Counted from the stretch's first letter, positions 7,995-16,965 are shown. The stretch: DNA of 64,000 nucleotides from Planctomycetota bacterium (GCA_029259915.1 JAJDED010000020.1:1-64000); one strand, 5' to 3'. Made by a program: numbers and translations. Notes: generated by a model from the sequence alone, not told the origin.

Positions 7995-8824
7995 TGTCTG
8001 CCGACTTTTTGCAACTGGCTGGGAAACGCGTGTTGGTGTTTGGCGTGGCCAATCGCAAGAGCGTTGCTTATCACGTGGGCCAAGTGCTTCGTCAGGCCGA
8101 GGCCGAGGTGGTTTACGTAGTCCGCAGTCCGGAACGACGCGACTCGGTGGCAAAACTCGTTGAAGGCAGCGACGTTTACGTGTGCGACGTGGAGCATCAA
8201 GAGCAGATTGACAAACTCGCATCCGATTTAGCTGAGCAATACGATAACTTTAATGGCTTGGTGCATTCGATAGCTTTTGGCGATTACTCGGAGGGTCCCA
8301 AGGCATTCCATGAAACCAGCAAGAAACAGTTGTTACGAGCATTCGACATTTCGTGTTTTTCGCTGGTGGCTATTTGCAATGCGTTGAAGGATTACCTTAC
8401 TTCAGATGCCTCGGTGGTGACCATTTCGATATCCACCACGCGTATGGCGAGCGAGAATTATGGTTTTATGGCTCCGGTGAAGGCGGCCCTCGATTCGAGT
8501 TTGGCGTTTCTTGCGAAATCGTTTAGCCGTTTCTCCGAGATTCGATTCAATGCGGTTGCTCCGGGATTGTTGAAGACTTCTGCGTCGGCCGGCATCCCCG
8601 GTTATGTCGATTCCTATCTGTATGCCGAACGGGCGACACTCCGCAATCGAGCGGTTCAAACCGAAGAAGTGGCCAACACGGTGGCCTTTCTTCTGAGCCC
8701 TCGCTCCAGTGGGATTACGACTCAGCGATTGGTAGTTGACGCAGGTATGGAGGTGAATTATTTCGATGAGCGGCTGATCCGGGGTTTTTTGCAAGGGGAC
8801 CCGCTGGGGGGCGAGTCGGAGTGA
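7994..8824 (+). CDS. fabI: Enoyl-ACP reductase, FabI type
   Basis: FabI reduces the enoyl-ACP made by the dehydratase encoded just upstream, using NAD(P)H. The N-terminal [13 protein letters not shown] is the FabI form of the nucleotide-binding loop. The catalytic pair Tyr156 and Lys163 (Y-x6-K, in [10 protein letters not shown]) falls at exactly the E. coli FabI numbers. The second conserved Tyr of FabI, ten residues before Tyr156 (Tyr146 in E. coli), is Ile here in my alignment. This could alter activity or triclosan binding. The C-terminal [11 protein letters not shown] is typical. Overlap with fabZ marks an operon. Confidence 0.9.
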   Translation: MSADFLQLAGKRVLVFGVANRKSVAYHVGQVLRQAEAEVVYVVRSPERRDSVAKLVEGSDVYVCDVEHQEQIDKLASDLAEQYDNFNGLVHSIAFGDYSEGPKAFHETSKKQLLRAFDISCFSLVAICNALKDYLTSDASVVTISISTTRMASENYGFMAPVKAALDSSLAFLAKSFSRFSEIRFNAVAPGLLKTSASAGIPGYVDSYLYAERATLRNRAVQTEEVANTVAFLLSPRSSGITTQRLVVDAGMEVNYFDERLIRGFLQGDPLGGESE

Positions 8825-9171
8825 TTTGCCGAAAAGTCCAGCTAGGAAAATCGCAGGTTTATGGATTTTTCGTGATTTCACCGCTGGAAAACGAGAGTCT
8901 TTCGATTCGATGATGGCAGAATGTCGCCCTAGATGATATTCTGTAAGTAGAGGCGGAGTCACGAGTTTGGTCAGCAGCCGAAGTAGCAATGGAATGATAC
9001 CCGAGGAAGTTGGTGAGCGTGTGTACTCCAAAAGGTAACAGAGAAATCTCATCTTCAGGACAATCGAATCGATGGTCGGCGCTGCCATTTGGCAACATAG
9101 TGGCGGTGCATGCGTTGTGTATGCGGTGTGCCGTCATGAGTTGAGCACCCCATCGGTTCGATGCGCTATTT
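8825..9171. other. Intergenic region upstream of the kinase gene
   Basis: About 350 bases with no convincing gene. A 92-codon minus-strand frame has no family signature and no ribosome site. No strong promoter or hairpin was seen. Confidence 0.5.
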
Positions 9172-10725
9172 ATGTCTAAAGCAGTGGCCCAAAGTTTTCT
9201 GGATCTTGTGAGACGGAGTCAGTTGATCGAAGAAGATCAGCTCGACAAGTTTCTTGCCAAATATCTGGCAAGTTGCGGCGGCACTCTACCAGAACGTCAA
9301 GAGGCGATTTCTGAAGCGCTGATTGAAGCCGACTTGCTGACCGAATGGCAGGCGGAAAAACTTCTCGCGGGGAAGCACAAGGGATTCAACCTCGGCAAGT
9401 ACAAGTTGTTGCGGCATCTTGGCAAGGGAGGGATGAGTCAGGTTTATCTTGCCGAGCACAAGTTGATGAGGCGTAAGGTAGCCATCAAAGTACTGCCGCA
9501 GAACCGAGTGGAAGATTCCACGTATCTCGAAAGATTTCGTATTGAAGCTCGAGCTGCGGCCAAGCTGGACGATCCCAACATTGTTCGCGCGTACGATATC
9601 GATCAAGACGGCAAAACGCACTTTTTGGTGATGGAGTACGTGGAAGGCAAGGATCTCCATGTGCTAGTGAAAGATAGCGGCCCGCTGAATTACGATACGG
9701 CGGCCGACTATATCGCCCAAACTGCCCGAGGATTGGCCCATGCCCATGCGATGGGGCTCGTGCATCGTGATATCAAACCGGCAAATTGTTTGGTCGACAA
9801 GAACCAGACCATCAAACTTCTCGACATGGGTTTAGCCCGGATAACCGATGACGAGGCCTCGCTGACACTGGATAACAATGAAAATGTTTTGGGTACCGCC
9901 GACTACCTCGCTCCGGAGCAAGCCCTCAACAGCCATAAAGCCGATACGCGTGCCGACATCTATAGCTTGGGATGCACTTTGTATTTTCTTTTGACGGGGC
10001 ACCCTCCTTTCCCGGAAGGATCGATTTCGGAGCGGTTGCTTAAGCACCAGGTTGAAACGCCCCCCAGTGTTCTTGTCGCTCGTCCCGACGCGCCCCCAAC
10101 GCTCGTTCACATTTGCGAAAAGATGATGGCCAAGAACCCGGACGAGCGGTATCAAACGGCTACTGATATTTCTGAGCGGTTGGCGGAGTGGTTGGCAGAC
10201 CGTGGGAGAGAAGTGGGGGAAAGCGGCAAGCAAAGCGGTTCCAAGTCTGGAGTGGGGAGCGATGTTTTCAGTCGGTTTGCGGCTGCCTTAGGAAAAACAA
10301 AACAGGGGTCAAGCAGTGGCATTCATAGCGGCTCTTCTAAGAAATCTTTAATGGCACAATCGTCGGCTTCGGACCTGGCAGATGAAGAAATTGGGCTCGC
10401 TCCTTTGGATGAGGAAAATGCTCCCGACGCCGCCGAAGATGCTGGCGACATGGCTGCCAGGTCGACCGACGATCTCACTTCGGCCACTCGCGACACCGTT
10501 GCCGAGCGGCCTCACAAATCGCTTATCGAAGAGGCACTCGAAGCAGAGCCAAATCAGCCGGTGGTAAGCGAGCGTTTCCAAACCCAGCCGGGCGAGGTCA
10601 ACCCGCTGCGCCCGCCCGGTTTTATCGGACCGAGCTATGGAACCCCGACTTGGGTTTATGTGGCTGTGGGAATGGGGGTCTTTGCGCTCTTGGGAATCGC
10701 GATTTTGTTGTTTATCTTTTCGTAG
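9172..10725 (+). CDS. Membrane-anchored Ser/Thr protein kinase
   Basis: A Hanks-type (eukaryotic-like) kinase of 517 residues. Residues 1-75 form an all-helical extension (LIEEDQLDKFL, LIEADLLTEWQAEKLLAG) that planctomycete kinases often share. The kinase domain runs from about 77 to 345: Gly loop GKGGMSQV (84-91), catalytic Lys106, HRDIKPAN with Asp200, and DMG (218-220) in place of the usual DFG. The activation segment ends in YLAPEQ. A low-complexity Ser/Asp-rich linker follows, then one membrane helix at about 493-515 near the C-terminus. The kinase part should therefore face the cytoplasm. There is no PASTA or other sensor domain. The target is unknown. Confidence 0.93.
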   Translation: MSKAVAQSFLDLVRRSQLIEEDQLDKFLAKYLASCGGTLPERQEAISEALIEADLLTEWQAEKLLAGKHKGFNLGKYKLLRHLGKGGMSQVYLAEHKLMRRKVAIKVLPQNRVEDSTYLERFRIEARAAAKLDDPNIVRAYDIDQDGKTHFLVMEYVEGKDLHVLVKDSGPLNYDTAADYIAQTARGLAHAHAMGLVHRDIKPANCLVDKNQTIKLLDMGLARITDDEASLTLDNNENVLGTADYLAPEQALNSHKADTRADIYSLGCTLYFLLTGHPPFPEGSISERLLKHQVETPPSVLVARPDAPPTLVHICEKMMAKNPDERYQTATDISERLAEWLADRGREVGESGKQSGSKSGVGSDVFSRFAAALGKTKQGSSSGIHSGSSKKSLMAQSSASDLADEEIGLAPLDEENAPDAAEDAGDMAARSTDDLTSATRDTVAERPHKSLIEEALEAEPNQPVVSERFQTQPGEVNPLRPPGFIGPSYGTPTWVYVAVGMGVFALLGIAILLFIFS

Positions 10726-10796
10726 CCCGAAATCTAAGGTGTGCTTTCTTGTTCGAGAAATTTCTCAGTTCGACTTTTGCATTTTTTAGCAAGCAG

Positions 10797-10939
10797 AATA
10801 GAACACAGATGCACACAGATTAAGCAGATTTCCGCAGATTTTTTCAGAGTCCTGATAACTGCGTCCATGAGAACGAACCTCTCAACTATGTCGTGATCGG
10901 CGCCGATCCGTTTTATCAGCGTTTGTCTGCGTTCTATTC
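10797..10939. repeat. Dispersed inverted repeat, copy 1
   Basis: The element begins AATAGAACACAGATGCACAC and ends GTTTGTCTGCGTTCTATT, so its ends form imperfect inverted arms of about 30 bases rich in CAGAT units. A related element lies at 61860-62011. It fills most of the space between the kinase and the methyltransferase gene; the rest of 10726-11063 shows nothing clear. Confidence 0.7.
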
Positions 10940-11063
10940 TTTTTTTTTGGACCGCCAGCTAAATAAACGCTAGACGAGGGTGGGGCGTATACTGCTACAA
11001 TGGGCAACTCCGCCAACCTTGGCTGAGCAAAGTTTTGCTCCCGATTCCTAGATTGCCCGATTG

Positions 11064-12089
11064 ATGAACCCGCTAGTGCGAAAATTACTGTTTGGCGTCG
11101 AAGGGCTCGTTTACGGCCCTGCTTACGCTGGGCTACAGCATCTGATTCGTTCGCCCGAGCCGATCGATCCGCAGGCGGCTTGGGACTTAATCGTCGGGGA
11201 CAAGCCGGCGGTTTACGAATTTGTGTGTGGCCACTGGCCATTGCGACCGCTGCGTTGGCCGTTGTTGCATGCCAAGATGAGGCAGGACCATGTTCTGGGG
11301 ATCGCTGCACATTATGACGTGTCGAACGAGTTCTTCGAGCTGTTTCTCGACAAGAAGTACATGTTTTACACATGCGCCGATTTTCCCACTGGCACCGAGA
11401 CCCTCGACGAAGCCCAGCAAATCAAAGCCGACTTTATTCTCAACCTGATCGACCCCCAGCCGGGGCAGAAGATTCTGGAACTTGGCTGCGGGTGGGGACC
11501 GATGCTCAAGCGGATTTATGAGCACACGGGCGAAAAGGAGAATCTCTACGGGCTGACTCTTTCTAAAGAACAAGTTGCGTACAACGAACAGCACAACGGA
11601 TTTAACGTGAAGTTCGACGACTTTATCTCGCACGAATATGATCCGGAGTCGTACGACACGATTTATTCCATTGGCGCTTGGGAGCATGTGCGGCCCAATG
11701 AAATTAGGCCGCTTGCCAAAAAGCTTTACGCCGCGATCAAGCCGGGTGGGAAGTTGGTAAAGCATTTCTTTTGCCGCGTGCCAGACCATTTGTTTGCCAC
11801 GGCCATCTGCTCACAGATTTTTTTCCCGGGCTCGATGGGTTCGCCCTATCGCTCCCAGGTGAAGGCATTTGAAGACGCCGGTTTTCGTATCACCCACCGT
11901 TCGATTCACGACTACCGCCCAACCCTGCGGGCGTGGTTCGACAACCTGGTCGCCAACCGCCGCGAGGCGTTGGAACTGGTCGACGTGCAAACTTACAACC
12001 GTTATCTCACGTTTTTCCCGGTGTCGTGGCGATATTTCAACGACGGTTTGGGGATGCTGGTACGGTGGGTGATGGAGAAGCCGGCTTAG
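11064..12089 (+). CDS. Cyclopropane-fatty-acyl-phospholipid synthase family methyltransferase
   Basis: This 341-residue protein belongs to the class I SAM-dependent methyltransferases of the mycolic/cyclopropane fatty acid synthase group, which modify unsaturated acyl chains in membrane lipids. It shows AHYDVSNEFFELFLD, a typical entry motif, and the SAM-binding loop ILELGCGWGPML, then YDTIYSIGAWEHV. The start is ATG 11064; a TTG three bases earlier is less likely. Its 3' end overlaps the convergent KAS III-like gene by 53 bases, an unusual overlap that could make antisense pairing between the two messages. The exact product is not predictable. Confidence 0.88.
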   Translation: MNPLVRKLLFGVEGLVYGPAYAGLQHLIRSPEPIDPQAAWDLIVGDKPAVYEFVCGHWPLRPLRWPLLHAKMRQDHVLGIAAHYDVSNEFFELFLDKKYMFYTCADFPTGTETLDEAQQIKADFILNLIDPQPGQKILELGCGWGPMLKRIYEHTGEKENLYGLTLSKEQVAYNEQHNGFNVKFDDFISHEYDPESYDTIYSIGAWEHVRPNEIRPLAKKLYAAIKPGGKLVKHFFCRVPDHLFATAICSQIFFPGSMGSPYRSQVKAFEDAGFRITHRSIHDYRPTLRAWFDNLVANRREALELVDVQTYNRYLTFFPVSWRYFNDGLGMLVRWVMEKPA

Positions 12090-13152
12090 CCGTTTCTAAA
12101 GTGGCATTGCCCAGAACGCGGCTTTCTTGCCAATGGACCCCGATCATTTGGCAATTGATTCCCGAGCCGATACCGAGCATGGCCAGGCGATCTTCGGGGC
12201 AGATGTGTTCTGCTTCGAGCGCCAGGGCCATCGTCAACGGTAGCGCGGCTGCCCCGGTATTCCCCAACCATTCGAGGGTGCCAAAATCGATCGATTCGTC
12301 CAATGCAAACGATTCGAATAACAACCGGCGATGCGCGACTCCCACTTGATGGCAAATGGTTTTGTCGATCGACTCGCGTTGCCAACCGGTTTCGTTGAGA
12401 AAATGTGCAAACGTTTCGACGCCCGTCGCGACGCCTTCGTTCATCAGTTGTTCGCTGTCGGTACGCATAAAAGTATCGAGACCGTCGCTCCGACAAAGTT
12501 GATGATGCTCGGTCCGAGCGAGTACGCTGGCGGCAGTCACGCGGTTTCCGGTTTGGGTGAGCGCTTCGTCGCAAAGCAGCATGGCCACGCTCCCCGATCC
12601 AATCGTTAGCGAAGCGACAAGAAATTTAATGTCTTTGCGCGAGAGGCTTTGATCCTCGTTAAGCCGAGCGATGGTGTTTTCGACCAACTCCCTGCCACAT
12701 TCGGTACCTACGACCAAGCCGGCACGGATTTGGCCAAGCTCGATCATGTTTGCCACCTGCAGCAAACCTGTTAGCAGTCCCAGGCAGGCATTCGAGACGT
12801 CGTAGATCATGCACGAGGCGGGAAGTTGCAAACCATGGTGGACGGTGCAAGCGGTGGCAGGTTCCAAAAAATCGCGGCAAACCGATCCGTGGACCAAAGC
12901 GCCGATTTGCTGTCGGTCAATCCCGCTGGCCCGGATCGCGTTTTCGCCGCTGGCGATGCTCATCGCGCTGGGAGCGGTTGCCGGCGGGAAGAATCGTCGC
13001 TCGCGAATCCCGGTCATCAATTCGAGCCGGCCTTCAGGAAGCCGAAGCCGACTGTAGAGCGGGGCAAGCCGATTTTCGAGCTCGGTGGAGGTGACCACTT
13101 CGTCCGGCAGCGTGTAGCCGAAGGATTCGAGATGAACGCGTTGGAATTGCAT
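12037..13152 (-). CDS. 3-oxoacyl-ACP synthase III-like (KAS III / FabH family)
   Basis: A thiolase-fold condensing enzyme. The Cys-His-Asn triad is visible: Cys123 in VSNACLGLL, His in TICHQVGVAH and Asn in WLGNTGAAALP. FabH starts fatty acid synthesis from acetyl-CoA and malonyl-ACP, but this divergent member (about 371 residues, longer than the usual ~320) could instead act in a special lipid or head-to-head condensation route. I prefer the ATG at 13152 (QFQRVHLESFGYTLP) over the frame's upstream ATG at 13203. The C-terminal ~25 residues are Pro/Ser-rich and lie in the overlap with the methyltransferase gene. Confidence 0.85.
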   Translation of the reverse strand: MQFQRVHLESFGYTLPDEVVTSTELENRLAPLYSRLRLPEGRLELMTGIRERRFFPPATAPSAMSIASGENAIRASGIDRQQIGALVHGSVCRDFLEPATACTVHHGLQLPASCMIYDVSNACLGLLTGLLQVANMIELGQIRAGLVVGTECGRELVENTIARLNEDQSLSRKDIKFLVASLTIGSGSVAMLLCDEALTQTGNRVTAASVLARTEHHQLCRSDGLDTFMRTDSEQLMNEGVATGVETFAHFLNETGWQRESIDKTICHQVGVAHRRLLFESFALDESIDFGTLEWLGNTGAAALPLTMALALEAEHICPEDRLAMLGIGSGINCQMIGVHWQESRVLGNATLETAKPASPSPTVPASPNRR

Positions 13153-13265
13153 CGTGATTGCGGGGTCGGAACGCAGTGTGGACAAAGCAACGGAAACACC
13201 CAAAATACAGGTCGGCTTGGATGCCGTAAACCGGCTGGTCCTTCGACTGTTTTGAAGCAGTGCAG

Positions 13266-13364
13266 ATTGGGTGGCATGCCCTCGTCTGCGTGGGCATGGT
13301 CAAGCGTGCTGGAAACCCGTAATCATGGCCACGTCGGCGGACCTCCGAGGCCATGCCACCCAAT
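13266..13364. repeat. Palindromic REP-like element
   Basis: A perfect 13-base inverted pair, ATTGGGTGGCATG at 13266-13278 and its complement at 13352-13364, encloses a GC-rich spacer. Related GGTGGC/GCCACC pieces recur next to the RAYT gene at 14.2-14.9 kb, which suggests the same repeat family. Confidence 0.7.
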
Positions 13365-13385
13365 AGTCTCTGAAGGGATATTCCG

Positions 13386-14123
13386 ATGCAGCCGAATGAG
13401 AAAATGCCGCCAACTGCTCGCGATTGGGCAGCCGTGTTGTTTGCCTTGTTGTTGCCGACGTTGGTGACGCTGGCGTACTTTGTTTGGGCTGAAAGTTTCT
13501 CGGCGAGCGTACAACAGTCGACTTATACGATTGCGAAGTGTATCCAGTTTGGCTTTCCGGTGTTTTGGGTGTTTGCCGTGCAGAGGCAACGGTTTCGTCT
13601 TGCGCTTCCGGCGGCACGTGGTGCGATCTTGGGAATTCTGTTTGGGTGTGTCGTCGCATTCACGATGATTGCGCTATACGAGAACTGGCTGAAGTCTGCC
13701 GAGTTTTTCGTAGCCGCGGAAGCACAGATGCAGGAAAAAATTGCTGGCCTGGCAATCGACGAAGCCTGGAAGTTTGCTGCGTTGGGAGTTTTCTACAGCA
13801 TTTTTCATTCGTTGTTGGAAGAGTATTACTGGCGGTGGTTTGTCTTCGGGCAGTTGCGAAGGTTGATTCCCTGGCAGTTGGCGGTGGTGGTTTCGTCGCT
13901 TGGATTTATGGCGCATCATGTGATTGTGCTTTCTAAATACTTTGGTGCCGCGTCGCTCGTCACTTGGTTGTTTTCATTGGCAATTGCCATCGGCGGTGCG
14001 TTTTGGGCTTGGCTTTATCACCGCAGTGGTTCGCTGCTGGGGCCCTGGTTAGGCCATTTGCTGGTCGACGCGGCGATCTTCTGGATCGGTTATCAGATTG
14101 TCCTTGGCATGGCTGCACCCTAA
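13386..14123 (+). CDS. CPBP-family intramembrane metalloprotease (CAAX protease-like)
   Basis: A 245-residue integral membrane protein with about seven hydrophobic segments. The family motifs are present: EEYYWRW (the EExxxR motif) in the middle, FMAHH (FxxxH) about 45 residues later, and a third segment, WLGHLLVDAAIFW, near the C-terminus. These residues bind the metal in Abi/CPBP proteases, which in bacteria process small peptides or have unknown targets. It stands alone between two repeat regions. The substrate is unknown. Confidence 0.88.
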   Translation: MQPNEKMPPTARDWAAVLFALLLPTLVTLAYFVWAESFSASVQQSTYTIAKCIQFGFPVFWVFAVQRQRFRLALPAARGAILGILFGCVVAFTMIALYENWLKSAEFFVAAEAQMQEKIAGLAIDEAWKFAALGVFYSIFHSLLEEYYWRWFVFGQLRRLIPWQLAVVVSSLGFMAHHVIVLSKYFGAASLVTWLFSLAIAIGGAFWAWLYHRSGSLLGPWLGHLLVDAAIFWIGYQIVLGMAAP

Positions 14124-14195
14124 TGGAGCGTCCATTTCGAGCAGTCGGGCGATGAAGCCGGGGGGAGTTGGAATTTGATGACTGAAAAAGGGTGG

Positions 14196-14275
14196 CACCG
14201 ACACTTGTCCGCGAAAAGCTCTGCCATCGATAGGGCGTTGTTCGGACAAGTGTCGGTGTGCGCAGCACAAGAAGC
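14196..14275. repeat. RAYT left flank: 16-base inverted repeat
   Basis: A perfect 16-base inverted repeat (CACCGACACTTGTCCG at 14196-14211, complement at 14243-14258) with a 31-base loop ends just downstream of the RAYT stop. Its right part, 14240-14275, is about 75% identical to the sequence at the other end of the RAYT gene read in the opposite direction. If both pieces are read as protein they give FGQVSVCAAQE and FGRLSVCNAQE. Confidence 0.75.
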
Positions 14276-14277
14276 AT

Positions 14278-14790
14278 TCAGAATATCCATTCCAGCGGCA
14301 CTACGGACGACTTCCCCAGCAAGAAATATTGTGCGGAACTCCAACGCCAATCAACAGCCCGCTGCACAAGTCCGGCAGTCACAGGATTCTTGTGCATGTA
14401 ATCCAACTTCTCTTCCGCTTTCTTTCGGGAGAACAAGTTGAATGGATAATACTTCGGCTGCCAGAATGGATCGGCTGGCGGAATTTTGCTGGCAAACTGT
14501 GGAGCCACGCCCCGGAGCATCTTCTTGAGTTTCATGCTGGAGGTTTGTTTCCAACTCTTCATGAACCGGCTTAGCTCACCCGGTTTGTCAAACCAAACGA
14601 TGAGATGTACGTGGTCCGGCATGACCACGTAGCCCGAGCAGATGCCGTGGTACTCGCACAGCTTTTGCGCAAGCAAATCAAGAAGGGTATCCCGCAACGG
14701 CTCACAATCCAGCATCCGTCGGCGGTGATAACATGAGAAGGTGACAAACTGGGCGTTCTTCTCTTGGTCGTAGATTCGGCGACGAGGCAT
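14278..14790 (-). CDS. REP-associated tyrosine transposase (RAYT, Y1/IS200-like)
   Basis: A single-strand DNA transposase-like protein of the HUH class. The HUH motif is in VVMPDHVHLIVW, and the catalytic Tyr is probably in EEKLDYMHKNPVTAGLV. The family tail WRWSSAQYFLLG is intact. RAYTs are domesticated relatives of IS200/IS605 transposases that process REP palindromes. I place the start at ATG 14790 (PRRRIYDQEKNAQF), as the upstream 30 codons lie inside the flanking repeat. There is no second gene or usual IS end, only the flanking inverted REP-like elements. The frame is intact, so the gene may be active. Confidence 0.9.
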   Translation of the reverse strand: MPRRRIYDQEKNAQFVTFSCYHRRRMLDCEPLRDTLLDLLAQKLCEYHGICSGYVVMPDHVHLIVWFDKPGELSRFMKSWKQTSSMKLKKMLRGVAPQFASKIPPADPFWQPKYYPFNLFSRKKAEEKLDYMHKNPVTAGLVQRAVDWRWSSAQYFLLGKSSVVPLEWIF

Positions 14791-14799
14791 CGCGCCATT

Positions 14800-14925
14800 G
14801 TCGTCTTGGAAATGAACTTGCACAACCTCCTGTGCGTTGCACACGGACAATCGGCCGAAAGAGGTCTGTCGGGTGGCCATACCAACTCCGGCCGACTGTC
14901 CATGCCACCCGCGCTGTGACTGCCG
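14800..14925. repeat. RAYT right flank: REP-like elements
   Basis: The minus strand of about 14825-14860 mirrors 14240-14275 with roughly 75% identity. Beyond it lie GGGTGGCCAT and CCATGCCACCCG, an inverted GGTGGC/GCCACC pair like that at 13266-13364. Confidence 0.65.
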
Positions 14926-14960
14926 GTAGTTAGCACTACTGTGTTTTCCCAGAGTCCACC

Positions 14961-15362
14961 TTAGTACCCGTTGATTTCTTTGTGAATAACTTTTCCTTTA
15001 TCATCGAGGTGAACGTATACAAATGCATCGTCCATCCCCAGAAAGCTCGTTGCACCACTTGAACCTAGGTAGTATTTCAGAGTCTCGACGCCAGGCAGCT
15101 CATTCCCACCTGAATCTTGGCCCTCACAAATCTCATCTGCCTCGCCAATAAGTCGAATGACTTCGTCGCGGGACATCTCATCGTGGATAAGACGGCTAAT
15201 AACGTCCTTAGCCATAGCGATTCGGGAGTCAGCCCCTTGAAGCCAAATCGCTCTGTCGAACGGTTGGTCGTTGAACGGATTGAGCGTGTCTGCTATTACC
15301 CAAGCTAAGATTGTTCCGAATAGAATAAAACTAGCGAGCAGAATCTTCGAGTTCTTCTTCAT
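14961..15362 (-). CDS. Small membrane-anchored protein of unknown function
   Basis: A 133-residue protein with one N-terminal hydrophobic segment (ILLASFILFGTILAWVI) after a short Lys-rich start, so it is a signal-anchor or secreted protein. The part outside the membrane is mixed helix and strand (AKDVISRLIHDEMSRDEVIRLIGEAD), which faintly resembles SmpA/OmlA-type small outer-membrane lipoprotein folds, but there is no lipobox Cys. Nothing in the neighbourhood suggests a role. The real gene status is fairly good given its length and clean start. Confidence 0.65.
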   Translation of the reverse strand: MKKNSKILLASFILFGTILAWVIADTLNPFNDQPFDRAIWLQGADSRIAMAKDVISRLIHDEMSRDEVIRLIGEADEICEGQDSGGNELPGVETLKYYLGSSGATSFLGMDDAFVYVHLDDKGKVIHKEINGY

Positions 15363-16096
15363 GCGATAAGCCTATCCTTGGACGCCGGCGAGAGTGCCGC
15401 ATTAGTGCAGAACGCTTGTCATGTAAGGAATTGTACAGAATCTGCTTCGAGCCGCACAAATTGCAATTTTGCTAACATTTGGACTACCGGAGGTGTGACA
15501 CATCGGCCGCACGAAAAGATACGTCTGAAACTGCGGCGGTTTCATCCTCGATTCAGGCATGAAAGTCCACGAGCAACGGACGATAGCACGTTACCCAGCT
15601 TAACTTTTACGGCATTTAGTGTGGGTAAAAAAAATATGCCCCCAAGATGTGTTAAAAGCTTGTTTATAAAATCGCTTGGTTTATATTCCGCCGTGACTTG
15701 CATCTCCTTTCGGCCGGGTGACACGGCCAACCAACCAATAGGAGTACCGAGGCTGCGATAGGGAAATCGAATCCGATCTTGGTTTGGAACTGTGCACTGT
15801 TTTGAAGGCGCACAAACGGTTCTGGCTAGGGGAGGATAGGCAGATTCAATCGCCTCGCGTTCAATGGAATCTTGAAAGTGCCAGGGAAGGCTTGCCGCCG
15901 GAGTGCTGTGTGAACAGGCTTTGGAGTGAGGTGGCTCCAATCTCTTCCTATTGGTCGCTTTTTTTGGATCGCCATGATTGGAAGAGCCCGGGGCTTTGCC
16001 AGCCGACTTTTCGAGTCCATCCGCTATCGTTTCTTCGATACTTCCAAGGAAGTTCACGACGGTGCATTTGCTGCACCGGAAAGGGAGTGCGATACG
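15363..16096. other. Long intergenic stretch before the amidotransferase-like gene
   Basis: About 730 bases. Several overlapping open frames exist, but none has a family signature. There is an AT-rich part around 15600-15700 that could hold a promoter. I see no clear RNA fold. Confidence 0.45.
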
Positions 16097-16840
16097 ATGA
16101 CCAAGCCATTGATTGGCGTGAATGCGGATTTTCGATCTGCGAACCAGGATGTGCCAGCCTATACGTATGTGGCTGCGGCCTACTGCGATGCGATTATGCA
16201 GGTGGGGGCGGTGCCGGTGATTTTGCCCCCCTACGATTCGGAGAGTGCCATTGATACGGCACTCGAGCACCTCGACGGCGTGATGCTTGTTGGCGGGGCG
16301 GACCTCGACCCGCGGCGCGATGGCTGGATGCTTCATCCCACGGTCCGTTTGCAAGATTCGCGGCGAGAATCGTTCGATCGAATGCTGATTCGAAAAGTTT
16401 CCGAGCGACGGATGCCTGTGCTGGGCATTGGTGCGGGCATGCAACTGCTGAACGTTTCCCAGGGCGGCAATCTGATGCTGCACATCCCGGAAGATATGCC
16501 GACCGCGTTGCCTCATAAAGATCCTCTCGACCCCGCGCACCGCCATACCTTGGAACTCGCGTCCGGGACGATGATGGACCGCGTGTATGGAGACGGCGAA
16601 CTTCGGGTGAACAGTATGCACCACATGGCGGTGGACGAACTGGCGCCTGGGTTTGCTGCGACGGCAAAATGTCCTGACGGCGTGATCGAGGCGATTGAAA
16701 GTCAGATGTCGGATTGGTTTGCTGTGGGCACGCAATTCCACCCGGAGATGGATACCGCCTCGGCATTGGATATTCGCATTTTTGAAGAGTTCTTGGCCGG
16801 TGTGGCCGAGTTCCATGGAGCGATGCGATTGGTTGCATGA
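16097..16840 (+). CDS. Peptidase C26 / class I amidotransferase-like protein lacking the catalytic Cys
   Basis: The 247-residue protein has the fold of gamma-glutamyl-GABA hydrolases (PuuD group), which cut gamma-glutamyl amides with a Cys-His-Glu triad. The His-Glu pair is intact (GTQFHPEMD) and the oxyanion region is recognisable (VGGADLDPRR). The nucleophile motif GICRG is replaced by GIGAG, so the Cys is Gly112 (codon GGT at 16430-16432). The frame is otherwise whole. It may be a binding protein, or use another residue. The start at ATG 16097 has GGGAG nine bases upstream. A terminator follows at 16918-16955. The frame is open upstream of this ATG, but not in a family-like way. Confidence 0.85.
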   Translation: MTKPLIGVNADFRSANQDVPAYTYVAAAYCDAIMQVGAVPVILPPYDSESAIDTALEHLDGVMLVGGADLDPRRDGWMLHPTVRLQDSRRESFDRMLIRKVSERRMPVLGIGAGMQLLNVSQGGNLMLHIPEDMPTALPHKDPLDPAHRHTLELASGTMMDRVYGDGELRVNSMHHMAVDELAPGFAATAKCPDGVIEAIESQMSDWFAVGTQFHPEMDTASALDIRIFEEFLAGVAEFHGAMRLVA

Positions 16841-16917
16841 TGTGAAAGGGCGTAATCGGTTCGTAAAATCCGAGCCGAGTGTTTTCTGCTCGTAGGAAGC
16901 GAGTTTCGACCCAGGGT

Positions 16918-16955
16918 CTGACGTTGGCAGGGGAGGCCGGCGTCAGGCTTTTTTT
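16918..16955 (+). terminator. Rho-independent terminator
   Basis: CTGACG/CGTCAG with an inner GGC/GCC pair, followed by GC and seven T residues, 75 bases after the amidotransferase-like gene. Confidence 0.8.
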
Positions 16956-16965
16956 GCGTGCCAAA

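Noticed and set aside
15784..16254. A 156-codon plus-strand frame upstream of and overlapping the amidotransferase-like gene
   Set aside because: Its residues look random and most of it overlaps the real gene in another frame.
15542..16816. 424-codon minus-strand frame opposite the amidotransferase-like gene
   Set aside because: It is a shadow of the real gene, and its His/Arg-rich sequence has no family match.
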